NCBI RefSeq assembly: GCF_046237625.1
Contig: NZ_CP143545.1
Span: 2,294,001-2,358,000 of the forward strand
From: Paraperibacillus esterisolvens
GTDB lineage: Bacteria; Bacillota; Bacilli; Bacillales; DSM-1321
DNA: 64,000 bases
Direction of reading: 5' to 3'
The notes under the pieces are model-generated. The model searched no databases. It was not told the origin of the DNA and was given only the letters and a program-made list of their open reading frames with translations. Position 1 is the first letter of the stretch. Each line of letters starts with the position of its first letter. The position numbers and the translations under genes were made by a program. Shown one piece after another: positions 26,819 to 35,679 of this stretch.

Positions 26819-27601
26819 TTATTGAACGATTTTGTTTTTCTTTACGAGTAAACCTTTTGAAGAGCTAACCGACCCAGATGAAATCTTTGGCGGTGTAAGA
26901 TAGGCAAGCTTGGAGTGTGATACCCCTGCTCCAACCAAAGCCTCCGCAATTTTTAATGAGGTTTTTCCAGGATTGATAACAGGAACACCAAGCTCCTTAG
27001 ACATTTCTTCCGCCACATTAAGAAAGCCCATTGACATACAGCCTAAAACCAGTGTATCTGCCCGATCTTCCTGAATGGCCTTTTTCCCCTCTTCGACTAG
27101 TTTTTGGATCGTTCTTTCACGATCATTGGCAAGTTCTAGAACAGGTGTATTAATAGCACGCACAGAAGCTAGCTTCTTGCCAATCCCTGCTTTTTCAACT
27201 AAATGATGCAGGGGATTGATAATGCTATTTGTCACGGTTATGATTGAAAATCGGTAACCGCACATTGCTGCTGCCATTACACCCGCTTCACCTGGCCCCA
27301 CTACCACCATTTTTTCAGTCACTTCTCTAACTGCGTCCAAACCCGGGTCTCCATAACAACCCAAAATGGCTGCATCGTACCCTTTTTGCTCCATCTCCAG
27401 CATAAGGTCAACAGTATTTGGTATACTCAGGTATTCCTCATATAGCGATTCAATAGATGCAGGGCCTTCATCAACATCAACAATATCAACATGTGTACCT
27501 GGCGCAGCATAGGAGCGCAGGATTTCTAATCTCCTCTCCATTTCTTGACGTCCTGGTTCCGTCCGGCTTATCGGTCCTGGCAGTACATAAACGATTTTCA
27601 T
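26819..27601 (-). CDS. Asp/Glu/hydantoin racemase family protein
   Basis: Cofactor-independent two-cysteine racemase, 260 residues. Catalytic cysteines Cys82 (ILGCYGDPG) and Cys188 (VLGCMSMGF) sit at the spacing seen in HyuE hydantoin racemases, and PGEAGVMAAAM matches that group better than MurI. First gene of the unit that leads through the enolase-family gene to symporter 2, expressed from a sigma-54 promoter at 27635-27652. Substrate could be a 5-substituted hydantoin, allantoin or an amino acid; no hydantoinase lies in the window. Confidence 0.87.
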   Translation of the reverse strand: MKIVYVLPGPISRTEPGRQEMERRLEILRSYAAPGTHVDIVDVDEGPASIESLYEEYLSIPNTVDLMLEMEQKGYDAAILGCYGDPGLDAVREVTEKMVVVGPGEAGVMAAAMCGYRFSIITVTNSIINPLHHLVEKAGIGKKLASVRAINTPVLELANDRERTIQKLVEEGKKAIQEDRADTLVLGCMSMGFLNVAEEMSKELGVPVINPGKTSLKIAEALVGAGVSHSKLAYLTPPKISSGSVSSSKGLLVKKNKIVQ

Positions 27602-27634
27602 AGTGATTCCTCCTTTAGTGTTCGATTATAATAC

Positions 27635-27652
27635 TTGCAAGTTCTATGCCAA
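27635..27652 (-). promoter_or_regulatory. Sigma-54 promoter of the racemase operon
   Basis: Minus strand TTGGCATAGAACTTGCAA with GG-N10-GC, 35 nt before the ATG at 27601. Confidence 0.85.
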
Positions 27653-27670
27653 TTTTGGACATCAAGTTAG

Positions 27671-27690
27671 ATTGGCATAAAAATTGCATT
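27671..27690 (+). promoter_or_regulatory. Sigma-54 promoter of MFS transporter 2
   Basis: ATTGGCATAAAAATTGCATT with GG at 27674-27675, 10 nt, GC at 27686-27687. It is divergent from the racemase promoter; their -24 GG elements are only about 24 bp apart. Confidence 0.85.
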
Positions 27691-27732
27691 TTTAATTCAT
27701 ATAACTGTTGAAATATAAAGGTTGTGGGACTC

Positions 27733-28938
27733 ATGAAACAAGATCTCGATTTTTTTATAAAGGAAAAAACAAGCCAATTCTGGAAGGCCACTATTGCACT
27801 AAGTTTCGGGTCTTTCCTCGTGTTTTCAAATTTACATTTCACACAGCCTTTACTTCCGTTAATATCCAGAGAATTTGGGGTTTCTCCTGCAATGGGCAGT
27901 TTAACGGTTTCCCTTGTGACATTTTCATTAAGTTTTTTTTTATTATTAGCTGGTCCTATTTCTGATCATATTGGCCGAAAAAACTTAATGTCTTTCGGGC
28001 TCCTTTCTTCATCTTTACTTTCCCTTGCGATATTTTTTGTTTCCGATTTCTGGTTCCTCCTATTGTTACGCACGATCCAAGGGATCACCCTAGCTTGTTT
28101 ACCGGCTATTGCTTATGCCTATATTGCTGAAGAATTTGAAAAAAGCGCTATAGGTGTTGCAATCGGGCTCTATATAAGCGGAAACTCGATCGGTGGAATG
28201 GGCGGGAGAATCATCGGTGGATTCACGTCTGATTTATGGGGATGGCGGTACGCCTATTTAACAATGGGTTTGATTGGTCTTTTTTGTTTTCTGTTCTTTA
28301 TATTTAACTTACCTAAATCAAGACATTTTTCCCCCAATTCTTTGGAGTTTAAGGAGGTCTTAGGGCATTTTATTGCCCATCTAAAAAATCGCGAACTAAG
28401 ATCGGCGTATTATATTGCTGGTATCATCTTTTTTATTTTCATGGGATTGTTTAATTATTTATCCTACCATCTGCAAGGGGCACCGTATCATTTATCTCCC
28501 AGCATAATCGGTCTTTTATTTCTATCCTACCTTGCTGGAACATATAGTTCGACTTTATCGGGAAAACTGGATGCCCTTATAAGTATTCCTAATCGGATGT
28601 GTACAGGCCTCCTCATTATGTTAACGGGTGTTTTGCTAACGCTTTTCACCTCGCTTTTAATGATATTAATCGGCCTTATCATTGTCTGTTTTGGTTTTTT
28701 CTTCGTACATGCAGCTGCAACAAACTGGGTAAGTATCCTGGCGAAAGATTCAAAAGGAAGTGCCTCCTCTCTCTACTTGTTTTTCTATTATGCAGGTGGT
28801 AGCCTGGGAAGTTATGTCTTAGGGTTTGTTTGGGAGTATTTCGGGTGGTATGCGATTGTAACGGCAGCCATCTTGTTACTAATGGCGGGTTTAAAAATAA
28901 CCCTTGGCATGGTAACCGTGCAAAAGAGTAAAAGTTAA
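27733..28938 (+). CDS. MFS transporter 2
   Basis: Twelve-helix major facilitator of about 401 residues. It shows LLLAGPISDHIGRKN (loop 2-3 motif), a helix-4 RTIQGITLACLPAIAYAYI and a GGRIIGGFTSDLWGWR segment, like the YgaY/NepI-type group. ATG at 27733 is chosen over GTG at 27724; neither has an ideal RBS (AAAGG or GTGGGA). It has its own sigma-54 promoter and is the only plus-strand gene of the island. Export of an end product or import of substrate are both possible. Confidence 0.88.
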   Translation: MKQDLDFFIKEKTSQFWKATIALSFGSFLVFSNLHFTQPLLPLISREFGVSPAMGSLTVSLVTFSLSFFLLLAGPISDHIGRKNLMSFGLLSSSLLSLAIFFVSDFWFLLLLRTIQGITLACLPAIAYAYIAEEFEKSAIGVAIGLYISGNSIGGMGGRIIGGFTSDLWGWRYAYLTMGLIGLFCFLFFIFNLPKSRHFSPNSLEFKEVLGHFIAHLKNRELRSAYYIAGIIFFIFMGLFNYLSYHLQGAPYHLSPSIIGLLFLSYLAGTYSSTLSGKLDALISIPNRMCTGLLIMLTGVLLTLFTSLLMILIGLIIVCFGFFFVHAAATNWVSILAKDSKGSASSLYLFFYYAGGSLGSYVLGFVWEYFGWYAIVTAAILLLMAGLKITLGMVTVQKSKS

Positions 28939-28951
28939 AAATGAATTTGTA

Positions 28952-28985
28952 AAAAGGGAGAAATGGATCGACCATTCTCCCTTTT
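28952..28985. terminator. Bidirectional terminator between MFS 2 and M28 peptidase 2
   Basis: AAAAGGGAGAA-A-TGG pairs with CCATTCTCCCTTTT and is followed by TT; A-rich arm gives T run on the other strand too. Confidence 0.85.
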
Positions 28986-28997
28986 TTATATCATTAT

Positions 28998-30743
28998 TTA
29001 CTTATTTATTTGCTCAACTGCGAGGTTAACGGTCTGGATTGCTTTCAATAAGGCATAGTTTACTTTATTGAGATTGCGCTTTAATTCGGTCAGGACTAGA
29101 TGATATTGATGACTTCCTATCTCTAAATCTGCTAATTTCTCACAATTCGCTAGTAACGGGATCGGAGGCTGCTTTAATGCTGAATCATGGTAGAATATGT
29201 CCCCTTTCACATAATTAAGGGGAACTAAAATATTGGAAAGTTGTTTTAATGTTTTGTTAGCATGAGTAATTTGCGTGTCTCTAAGTGCCGTTAGCAGACT
29301 GCTAAGCTGTTTTAATTTATTTTTCAATTCCTCGATACGGTTATTTGCAATACTAAAATTCAGGTGGCCATTTGTTTTGCCTTGATAGTCCTTGATGCAT
29401 GTTTCCAATTCTTCTACAGCTGCCAATTGGTTTACAGGTAAAATCTCCGTAGTACATGCTTCATACACGATGGATAAATAAATTTTGCAATCACGGGCAA
29501 GATTTTCTGGAGAAATCTTGTCAAGTGTATCTTCTGTAGTATGCCACCACCAGCCAAAACCTCCGGCTTTTCCAGCTCCAAATAATTGAGAAAAAGCTTC
29601 TGATGCTGGATTGTTGGACTGAGGCTGTTCAGATAACCCCATAAAAAGTGACGGAACACCAGGGCCCCAGAATGATTGATCCCCTGCTCTGCCAAATCGT
29701 GATCCTTCGAACTCATCTCCTGTTAGTTCCTTAATAGACCTTTTAGCAAGATCTCTAGTCTCAGCCATACAATTAGCCTCTGTTATTATCGTTGCTCCTT
29801 TGCCGCCAACTGAATCTATATTAATATGAAGAACACAATTTTCGTGAAGATCTTCCCAATGTTCATCACAATACAAAGCAGAACCTGCATAACGGCCATG
29901 CGAGTGGCCTGACCAGAAGGCAAGCCTTAAGCTGCGACGGAGATTGTCTTTATTTAAGGCAAGTATTCTTGCAACTTCCAACATTGTTGCATTTGCTGTT
30001 CCATTATCCATTACCCCATAATGCCATGAATCAATATGGCCGCTAAATAATACAAAATGATCATTCTCGTCATTACCTGGAATATCAGTAGTTAAAGTTG
30101 GGATTTTTCTCCATTCAGTATCAACCTTAGTTTTTAGCCATCCTCGACAATTGGTGTGACTTTTTACAAAGTTTTTCATCTTTTGTCCATCATGAAAATT
30201 GACCGATACAACCGGAATCTTTGGCAAATTTTCAAAAGTATGAGGTGAAGGGTTTCCCCATACTGGTGAAACGATCATTTCATGAGTATATTCAGCATTT
30301 ATAAAGATAATTGATTTTGCTCCTGCTTGCTGAGCCTGAAGTACCGCTCCTGGGATAGCGAGACCATCTAGCAGGACTATTTTTCCGCTAACTGGATTTT
30401 TTTGATAGTCTGCACATACTGACTTACCTAAGTACACAATTTCGCCCTCTAACCCTTTTTCATCCGTAGAAACGGCCATTGAATGTGTAATGGCGGGAAA
30501 GCTTTGGCCGTTAACCTTTAGCTCCGTTTTTCCTGGAAGGCTAATGTAAGCATCATTAAATGTTAACTCTGTTGTTAAACCAAATTCTTCAAGCTTTGAT
30601 TTTGCATAATAAAAGGCACGGAGCTCTTCCTCCGATCCTGATAGACGAATTTCTGAAGCAACGTTTTTAGTATATTCCATTAATAGATTCTGATTTACTT
30701 CCTTAAGCATTTGGCTTTTAATAGATTCTAAATTGGCCTTCAT
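28998..30743 (-). CDS. M28 family zinc metallopeptidase 2, PA domain inserted
   Basis: Paralogue of the peptidase at 12414-14180, 581 residues, no signal peptide. Metal site: SGHIDSW (His236, Asp238), GVMDNGTAN (Asp246), NIDSVGG (Asp310) and WWWHTTED (His401). The usual catalytic Glu-Glu is replaced by GHSHGRYAGS (279-288), the same substitution as in peptidase 1. AGGGGG precedes the ATG. Third gene of the Lrp, M20, M28 operon, 18 nt after the M20 gene. It probably cleaves an imported peptide or N-acyl compound, if active. Confidence 0.85.
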   Translation of the reverse strand: MKANLESIKSQMLKEVNQNLLMEYTKNVASEIRLSGSEEELRAFYYAKSKLEEFGLTTELTFNDAYISLPGKTELKVNGQSFPAITHSMAVSTDEKGLEGEIVYLGKSVCADYQKNPVSGKIVLLDGLAIPGAVLQAQQAGAKSIIFINAEYTHEMIVSPVWGNPSPHTFENLPKIPVVSVNFHDGQKMKNFVKSHTNCRGWLKTKVDTEWRKIPTLTTDIPGNDENDHFVLFSGHIDSWHYGVMDNGTANATMLEVARILALNKDNLRRSLRLAFWSGHSHGRYAGSALYCDEHWEDLHENCVLHINIDSVGGKGATIITEANCMAETRDLAKRSIKELTGDEFEGSRFGRAGDQSFWGPGVPSLFMGLSEQPQSNNPASEAFSQLFGAGKAGGFGWWWHTTEDTLDKISPENLARDCKIYLSIVYEACTTEILPVNQLAAVEELETCIKDYQGKTNGHLNFSIANNRIEELKNKLKQLSSLLTALRDTQITHANKTLKQLSNILVPLNYVKGDIFYHDSALKQPPIPLLANCEKLADLEIGSHQYHLVLTELKRNLNKVNYALLKAIQTVNLAVEQINK

Positions 30744-30761
30744 CAGAAATCCCCCTATTGG

Positions 30762-31904
30762 TTATTTTGCTAACTCCTTAATCATCAAAGATAATAATGC
30801 ACTTCTTTTTGGCATTTGAGAAATAATGATATGTTCATTAAGAGCATGCGCCCCGTCACCAACTGCACCTAAACCATCCAGGGTTGGTGCAAACGGTGCA
30901 GTAAAGTTCCCGTCACTTCCTCCACCTGTTTCTTTCTCTTCCAATTTTAAACCCAGTTTTTCCTGGGCTATTTTCTTTGCCATGTTAAAAAGTGAAATAA
31001 CTTGATCTGTTCGTTCTAATGGAGGTCGATTGATACCGCCGGTTACTCTAACTTTAACACCAGCCATATTTGGCTTCAGATTTTTGATGATTGGTATGAT
31101 CCGATCAAATTCTGCTTTCGTTTTTACACGTAAATCGATATCTGCTTCCGCTTCTTCTGCAATCACATTTACGGTTGTTCCACCTGTGATTTTGCCTACA
31201 TTAACGGTCGTTCCTTTGCTATAATCAGTTAATTCATGTAAATAAGTTACTTGTTTGCTTAATTCAAGAATAGCGCTTATTCCTCTTTCAGGTTCCACTC
31301 CTGCATGAGCTGCTTTACCTTTTACATTTAGTTTGAATATTCCCACACCTTTTCTAGCAGTCTTTAATGCGCCTTGCTTCGATATAGCTGGTTCTAATAC
31401 CAACACGTATTTACTTTTTTTTGCTTCTTCTTCTATAAGTTTTTGAGAGGATGGGCTTCCCAACTCTTCATCAGATGTACATAGAAAAACGACCTTTTTG
31501 TTTAATTGTGCATTTGTTTCTTTTAGTGCACGCAGTGCATATAACCCCTGGACAATACCTCCTTTCATATCAAAGACTCCTGGTCCATAGGCGATATCTC
31601 CTTCTATTTTAAATGGGATTTTTTCTACAATATCCCCTTTATTCCAGACTGTATCATAGTGTGCTAAGAGCAAAATTTGTTCATCACCAGTTCCAAATTC
31701 ACCTCTGACATGATTACCGTAAAACTCATTTTGAATTATGGATGTTTTCCCAGAAGTTAATTTTTCGAATAATTTCGCAATGAAAGAAGCCAGTTCATCA
31801 GTTAATACTTTCTCACGAGTAGGTGATTCCTTTTCTACTATTTGTTTTAATGTCTCCAGCATTTCCGCTTGGTTTTCCTTTAAAATTTCGACGAGATCTT
31901 TCAT
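30762..31904 (-). CDS. M20 family metallopeptidase (glutamate carboxypeptidase/CPG2-like)
   Basis: Di-zinc hydrolase, 380 residues, of the carboxypeptidase G2 type. LLAHYDTVW (His82, Asp84), GVFDMKGG (Asp112), TSDEELGS (Glu146 base, Glu147 ligand) and a GGGSDGNF segment near the C-terminus are typical of CPG2, which removes C-terminal Glu from folate analogues. No signal peptide, unlike secreted CPG2. Between the Lrp regulator gene (24 nt) and M28 peptidase 2 (18 nt). AAGGGGG sets the ATG. Confidence 0.9.
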   Translation of the reverse strand: MKDLVEILKENQAEMLETLKQIVEKESPTREKVLTDELASFIAKLFEKLTSGKTSIIQNEFYGNHVRGEFGTGDEQILLLAHYDTVWNKGDIVEKIPFKIEGDIAYGPGVFDMKGGIVQGLYALRALKETNAQLNKKVVFLCTSDEELGSPSSQKLIEEEAKKSKYVLVLEPAISKQGALKTARKGVGIFKLNVKGKAAHAGVEPERGISAILELSKQVTYLHELTDYSKGTTVNVGKITGGTTVNVIAEEAEADIDLRVKTKAEFDRIIPIIKNLKPNMAGVKVRVTGGINRPPLERTDQVISLFNMAKKIAQEKLGLKLEEKETGGGSDGNFTAPFAPTLDGLGAVGDGAHALNEHIIISQMPKRSALLSLMIKELAK

Positions 31905-31928
31905 AGCAACCCCCTTATCTGATTCTAA

Positions 31929-32453
31929 TTATCGAGAAGATTGAGGACCAACTTCCCAATCATAGCTCTGCTTATAGATTTCCAAAATCAACGAAGACTC
32001 TATCGAATCAATACCATCGATTGGGCTAATGCCATTCTTCATAACCCGATAAAGTTCCTCATTTGATGATGTTATGACTTCCACATATAAGTCATATACA
32101 CCCGTTGCGGCGGCCACAAAACGGACCTCTGGGATCGCTACTAGTTTTTTTACAATATGGTCTAATTTTCGATGACGCACCTTCATTCCAAAGATGGTCA
32201 CACTAGGACTTCCTGTCTTAAATGGATTGACTACACCTACAATTTTAAGAATTTGGTTTTCTATCAGTCTTTGAACTCTGTTTCTGACGGTCCCGACAGT
32301 AGTGCCTAGTTCCTCCGAAATGTCAGTATAGGAAGTTCTTCCATCTGTTTGTAACCTTTTAATGATGTTAAAATCTAGTTCATCCAAATTCAGCGGGGCA
32401 TCCTCAACCTTATTAATAGAACTCTCCCTCCTTTGAATATTCAAAATTTTCAT
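31929..32453 (-). CDS. Lrp/AsnC family transcriptional regulator
   Basis: Amino-acid-responsive regulator: an N-terminal HTH (LDELDFNIIKRLQTDGRTSYTDI, then GTTVGTVRNRVQRL) and a C-terminal RAM ligand-binding domain. Written here from the ATG at 32453 (174 residues), which has no visible RBS. A perfect AAAGGAGG lies inside the frame 9 nt before an ATT at 32417 (residue 13), and the conserved domain begins after that, so initiation at ATT is possible. First gene of an operon with M20 and M28 peptidases; probably controls that unit in response to an amino acid. Confidence 0.88.
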   Translation of the reverse strand: MKILNIQRRESSINKVEDAPLNLDELDFNIIKRLQTDGRTSYTDISEELGTTVGTVRNRVQRLIENQILKIVGVVNPFKTGSPSVTIFGMKVRHRKLDHIVKKLVAIPEVRFVAAATGVYDLYVEVITSSNEELYRVMKNGISPIDGIDSIESSLILEIYKQSYDWEVGPQSSR

Positions 32454-33225
32454 TTTATTACATAATAAATTATAAAATTTTTAATATCAATTAAATTTTT
32501 TAAATTATTTTCAGAAAAACACCAGCTTCAAAACCAGAGCTGTTTTACTATTTTCACATATTTAGTCGATTCTTGCCCGAAGCCTATCTAGGATCATTTC
32601 CTAACGCAGCAGCTGAGAGCCCTTGTGTTAGACAGGACTGGTATTGCGTACCTATCTGAGCAAAAATCGAAAAAAAAGCATATTGCTTGAAAAATGCACG
32701 CCAAAATTCCCTAAGGTTTCCTTTATTTATCCTCCAAAATACAATACCAGAGCTAGTTTTTATGAAGTACACTTCATATCCCAATGAAATCTAAATTAGA
32801 CTGGGTAAGTCTTTAATGTCTCTCCAAAAATTTAAAAATGGCAGGCAGAGACCTGATAAAGGAGACTTGTTGATGGCGGACGCATGCGAAGATAGAAGCT
32901 TAGTCGAAACTATGCTTGTGAGTGTTTTTCTCCCAATAGACGGATTGACTTATGACTCGAGGGTCTGCAGCCTTGTAGCTGGATCAACCACAGATGGGTT
33001 TAGAGAAGATGTTTGGGTTAAGAACGCTTATTGAAATCAGTACCCAAGCCTTCATATTGGTTTTTTACAACGCTATCTAAAAAGATTCCTGCTATGGCAT
33101 AATTCTGGATGTTTCAGGATTATGCTTTCTTGTCCTAAATTGCCAAATCGGCCATCCATTGGTATAAGTCATAAATGTTTTACAAATACTACAGCAATGA
33201 CATGAACTAAAGGTGTGATGATGAT
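32454..33225. other. 770-bp stretch without a convincing gene
   Basis: Promoter region of the Lrp operon at the left (very AT-rich). Further right two open frames of 66 and 72 codons exist, but neither resembles a known protein nor has a good RBS, except GATAAAGGAG near 32856-32865. A hairpin GCATAATTCTG / CAGGATTATGC at 33097-33125 followed by TTTCTTG looks like an orphan terminator. The stretch may be remains of a mobile element; I could not identify one. Confidence 0.4.
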
Positions 33226-34590
33226 ATGGCAAACCAACAGAAAATAGTGAGCACCTTAAAGGAACAGCTTGGCAATAGCAGCGATTTCAAAATACAGGAT
33301 ATTGATTCTTTCCGCAAAAAAATTGTCCTTGTCTATATAGAAAGTTTAATTGATTACCAAAAGATAAATAAAGACCTCATTGACCCTCTGCTTTTATGTG
33401 AGAAAGAAGATAAATATTTATTGCATTTGCTCTCACTCCCCCCTTGCAGGCAGCTAAAAACCGGAGACAATTTATTATCACTGCTTATGAAGGGCAATAT
33501 CTTGATAATCACTACGGATTCTGTTTTTTCGTATGATGCAAAGATATCAATAAATAATCAGCCTGAGGATTCAGCTGTTGAAATGGCGGTTCTCGGTCCC
33601 CAAAAGGGATTATGCGAGAACTTAAAAACTAATATTAATTTAGTAAGAAACCGTTATCCTTCTGAAAATTTAATCATGGAACAGCAGACCGTCGGAACGA
33701 TGTCTAAAACACCAATTGCTCTTATGTATGATAAAAAGCTGGTAGACCACGATGTTTTAAGTGATGTAAAGAAGCGTCTGCCGGAAATTAAGATGGATAT
33801 GATTCAGGCAATCGGCCAGCTTGAGAACGCCATGACCAAGAAAAAACATCATTTGTTTCCGATCATGATGATTACGGAACGGCCGGACCGGATTGCGTTC
33901 AATCTTTCACAGGGGAAACTAGTTATTCTCATGCACGGAACCCCTTTTGCCCTTATTGTCCCTGCTGTTTTTTTCGATTTTATGTCCTCAATGGATGATA
34001 CTTCACACACATTTTGGTCCAGCAGGCTGATGATTGCAATTAGATATATTGGTCTTCTCATTACCCTTGTTCTGCCAGCCTTGTATATAGCTGTTACTTC
34101 ATATAATCCTGAAATACTAAGGTCTCAGCTGGCTGCTACTATTGCCGGAAGCCGTGCAGGAGTTCCATATCCCTCTTTTTTTGAAGTAGCATTCATGATG
34201 CTGGCTGTAGAGATGCTGGTAGAGTCCAGCATGAGGCTGCCGAAAGCGATTGGACCGACAGCAACTACAGTTGGCGGGCTCATACTCGGGCAGGCGGCGC
34301 AGCAGGCTCAGCTGGTCAGTTCCATAATGATTATCATTACTGCATTTGTCGCCATTTCTAATTTTACGATACCCGTTAATCCAATGAGTTTTGCCATCAG
34401 GGTGGCCCGATATCCCTTAATTCTTCTGGCAAGTTTTTTTGGGATGATGGGTATAGTAGCAGGACTTACCCTGCTACTATGTTATCTTACTGACAAGACA
34501 AGCTTCGGTACCCCTTTCTTGAGATTATATGGGGGTTCCTCGAGGAGGATAGAGAAAATAAATGAAAATCCGAAGGGGGAGAAAGGGTAA
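33226..34590 (+). CDS. Spore germination protein, GerA family (A subunit)
   Basis: Subunit A of an inner-membrane spore germinant receptor, 454 residues. A long hydrophilic N-terminal domain (about 1-230) is followed by about five membrane helices with AATIAGSRAGVPYPSFFEVAFMM-type core and GLILGQAAQQAQLVS, the GerAA hallmark. AGGTG with 9-nt spacing precedes the ATG. First gene of a gapless A-B-C operon. The germinant specificity cannot be inferred. Typically expressed in the forespore under SigG; I did not identify the promoter. Confidence 0.95.
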   Translation: MANQQKIVSTLKEQLGNSSDFKIQDIDSFRKKIVLVYIESLIDYQKINKDLIDPLLLCEKEDKYLLHLLSLPPCRQLKTGDNLLSLLMKGNILIITTDSVFSYDAKISINNQPEDSAVEMAVLGPQKGLCENLKTNINLVRNRYPSENLIMEQQTVGTMSKTPIALMYDKKLVDHDVLSDVKKRLPEIKMDMIQAIGQLENAMTKKKHHLFPIMMITERPDRIAFNLSQGKLVILMHGTPFALIVPAVFFDFMSSMDDTSHTFWSSRLMIAIRYIGLLITLVLPALYIAVTSYNPEILRSQLAATIAGSRAGVPYPSFFEVAFMMLAVEMLVESSMRLPKAIGPTATTVGGLILGQAAQQAQLVSSIMIIITAFVAISNFTIPVNPMSFAIRVARYPLILLASFFGMMGIVAGLTLLLCYLTDKTSFGTPFLRLYGGSSRRIEKINENPKGEKG

Positions 34591-35679
34591 TTGGCGCGTT
34601 ATTTTTATATGATTGTTTTTTTGAATATGTTAGTGCACATCATTTTTAATGTTCCGCAGATTTTAATTCAAAACCGCTTCAATGGCGCGGTCATATCAAT
34701 GGCTATAAGTATTTTAATCGGGACCATTTTGTCCTATATATTTATAAAGGCAATGAGTAAATATCCCTATAACGGCCTGCCGGAAATATTCATGGACCTG
34801 CTGCCTGCGTATATCAGGATTCCCTTTTTACTTTTTTTATCGTTAATGTGGATCGCTGCTGGGAGTCTGGCTATTGGTTCGTTTGCCTATTTAGTCAAGC
34901 TTTATTTGAATCCCGAGATGGATTTGAAAATCATTTTAGGATTTCTTGTTCTTGTGCTCATATACGGATCTACACGCTCGACACAATCTATCATTTATAA
35001 AATAGGATTTACCGTCCTAACCGCATCACCATTCATTGCTTATATCATCTATAAAGCGGTGACGAGTGACTATTTTTACCCTGTACATATAAAAAGAGTT
35101 CTTCAATACAGCTGGGAAATGCCCAACTACAGCTCTGTCGCCGCTGCCAGTTATATGTTTACCGGATATATTAACCTTGTCATTATGAACAGAAATATTC
35201 AAGCCAAGCGAATACTTAAACACTTCTGGATTATTCCTGTCTTAGGAACATTAATCCTAGGTTTTACCTATTTAATTCCCTTTGGATTTTTAGGAATCAA
35301 ATCTATAGGTGATTTTGTATTCCCCTGGATGGTAACGGTAGATACATTAAGAATGGAATATGGTTTTATTGAACGGACAAGCTTTCTTTTAGTTATGATT
35401 TTTATGCTCTTGTCGATTCTATTTGGGATCATTACATGGAATGTGGGACTGGAGCTTATGAAAGGAGCTTTTGGAATAGAAGATAGAAAAACAGGGAAGC
35501 GGCTTTTCACATTGATCTTTCTGGGCATTGTAGGGTTTCTGACTGTATATTTTCAGGTAACCATCAACCAAAGATCTTTTTTCGAGGCTGTAAAAATCTG
35601 GTTTAACCTGCGGCTCCCTGTGGAGATTCTTCTAGTATTGGCGGTTTCTTTACTTCCCTTAAGGAGGAAACAAGCATGA
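34591..35679 (+). CDS. Spore germination protein, GerB family (B subunit, permease-like)
   Basis: APC-superfamily-like membrane subunit that binds germinant, 362 residues with ten predicted helices. Start is TTG at 34591 directly after the TAA of the A gene, with GGGGGAGAAAGGG upstream. The N-terminus ARYFYMIVFLNMLVHIIFNVP and the central PNYSSVAAASYMFTGYINLV segment fit GerAB. Overlaps the C subunit gene by 4 nt (ATGA). Confidence 0.93.
   Translation: MARYFYMIVFLNMLVHIIFNVPQILIQNRFNGAVISMAISILIGTILSYIFIKAMSKYPYNGLPEIFMDLLPAYIRIPFLLFLSLMWIAAGSLAIGSFAYLVKLYLNPEMDLKIILGFLVLVLIYGSTRSTQSIIYKIGFTVLTASPFIAYIIYKAVTSDYFYPVHIKRVLQYSWEMPNYSSVAAASYMFTGYINLVIMNRNIQAKRILKHFWIIPVLGTLILGFTYLIPFGFLGIKSIGDFVFPWMVTVDTLRMEYGFIERTSFLLVMIFMLLSILFGIITWNVGLELMKGAFGIEDRKTGKRLFTLIFLGIVGFLTVYFQVTINQRSFFEAVKIWFNLRLPVEILLVLAVSLLPLRRKQA

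Noticed and set aside
32584..32784. 66-codon minus-strand ORF upstream of the Lrp gene
   Set aside because: No RBS, no recognisable similarity, poor composition; kept only as part of the unexplained stretch.
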